Shown here piece after piece: positions 63,396 to 64,000 of a stretch of 64,000 nt of DNA (the stretch's first letter is position 1; every line of letters begins with the position of its first letter). Below the pieces are notes generated by a model. That model did no database searches, was not told the DNA's origin, and saw only the letters and a program-made list of their open reading frames with translations. The stretch spans positions 14,311,277-14,375,276 of the forward strand of contig OY288261.1 of assembly GCA_958450325.1 (NCBI GenBank), written 5' to 3'. The position numbers and the translations under genes were made by a program. This DNA comes from Agrostemma githago (taxonomy: Eukaryota > Streptophyta > Magnoliopsida > Caryophyllales > Caryophyllaceae).

Positions 63396-63401
63396 AATAA
63401 A
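63396..63401 (+). terminator. Candidate IDH poly(A) signal 2
   Basis: AATAAA about 500 nt after the stop codon, in ATCTTAATAAAGTGAAATAAG. Either this or the 63063 signal may define the 3' end. Between the stop and here there is no gene. Confidence 0.45.
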
Positions 63402-63553
63402 GTGAAATAAGAAATACCTTGAACATAAAGATTATGGGTGGTTGTCCTTGTGAGACCGTTTTTTAAGTCAGAGTGAGCGGTGTTGGCATGTTGTGGTGCT
63501 AATTTCGTGGTTGTCTAAGGGAGTTCTTCACATACGATGCTTAGTAGGTTTTA

Positions 63554-63699
63554 CGGCAAGTCTTGCTTGTGACGGATGCGACGGGTCAAATACTACCCAT
63601 GTGGTAGATAAGACAAAACATGAGTATACATTTTGCTTTTGTCTTATCTACCCACATGGGTAATATTTGACCCGTCGCCGTCACAAGTAAGAATTTGGG
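63554..63699. mobile_element. Mutator-like MITE, 146 bp, 9-bp TSD
   Basis: Long inverted arms (about 60 bp): CTTGTGACGG...CGACGGGTCAAATA, then GTAGATAAGACAAAA on the left is mirrored by TTTTGTCTTATCTAC, then TATTTGACCCGTCG on the right. The 9-bp duplication TAGGTTTTA is at 63545-63553 and 63700-63708. The rest of 62892-64000 shows no gene. Confidence 0.88.
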
Positions 63700-64000
63700 T
63701 AGGTTTTAAGTCCGAATGAGACGTTCTACTTTGATCGCAGAATATTCACTTTCTCCTGCTTTCTTCTATAATCTATTTTCTTTCCCTCTTAATTCTTTGT
63801 CTTGAGACCGTTCAATTCATTCTTCATACACCATTCCCGCTAGGGTATGAGTAATTGAATCAAATGGAGCGATTGAGTCTTGGATCACACAGATAGGTTG
63901 AGATGATGTTTACATTAATAGATTACTAGTGTTATATCCGTTATACACAATGGGATTGAACATTTTTTTATTAGAGAGAATTACTTGCTTGGGTCATTAT

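Overview
This window is repeat-dense nuclear DNA of a flowering plant. It contains nested Ty3/gypsy retrotransposons of the Athila and Tat (Retand/Ogre-like) lineages, an autonomous-type Helitron, CACTA, hAT, Mutator-like, PIF/Harbinger and Stowaway elements, and one conserved host gene with plant-type introns. Tat elements with a spliced antisense extra ORF are well known from Caryophyllales such as Silene. That points weakly to this order but does not prove it.

Layout. 1-9285: the 5' LTR, PBS, gag, protease, RT, RNase H and integrase of a decayed Athila-like element on the minus strand, split in its RT by a 2182-bp non-autonomous CACTA element (1922-4103, TSD AAT) that carries a 5S rRNA-derived segment. 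9286-37811: a pile of related Tat elements. These are an inverted LTR fragment (9286-10787), a 3' end with partial LTR (C, 10798-12388), a nearly complete element A (12389-24963) with gag, dual-RNase H pol and antisense ORF, a 5'-truncated element B (24964-31410), and an inverted deletion derivative D (31411-37811). 37812-46336: a broken RepHel Helitron split by a 3.6-kb solo LTR (41401-45022, TSD GCTAT). 46337-49000: a cluster of MITEs and a likely Helitron 3' end. 49136-62891: an apparently intact seven-exon gene for the catalytic subunit of mitochondrial NAD-dependent isocitrate dehydrogenase. Its introns 4 and 6 (2.8 and 8.1 kb) are swollen by MITEs, LINE fragments and LTR remnants. 62892-64000: 3' flank with poly(A) signals and a hairpin Mutator-like MITE.

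The most striking unexplained signal is a set of short palindromes in the retrotransposons. CACTCGATCGAGTG and close variants occur about 25 times in the B/C/D-type Tat elements: just upstream of the LTR TATA box, at a second place in the middle of the LTR, and in the intron of the antisense ORF. Element A has different palindromic words at the two matching LTR positions. The unrelated Athila element has its own arrays (AGTCTATAGACT in the LTR and a translated GCCAGTCTGTAGACTGGC in gag-pro). The second notable signal is the 5S rRNA-derived piece inside a CACTA element.

Only the isocitrate dehydrogenase gene is a host gene. All other coding sequence belongs to mobile elements, most of it broken. 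Coordinates were read by eye; no database search was run.
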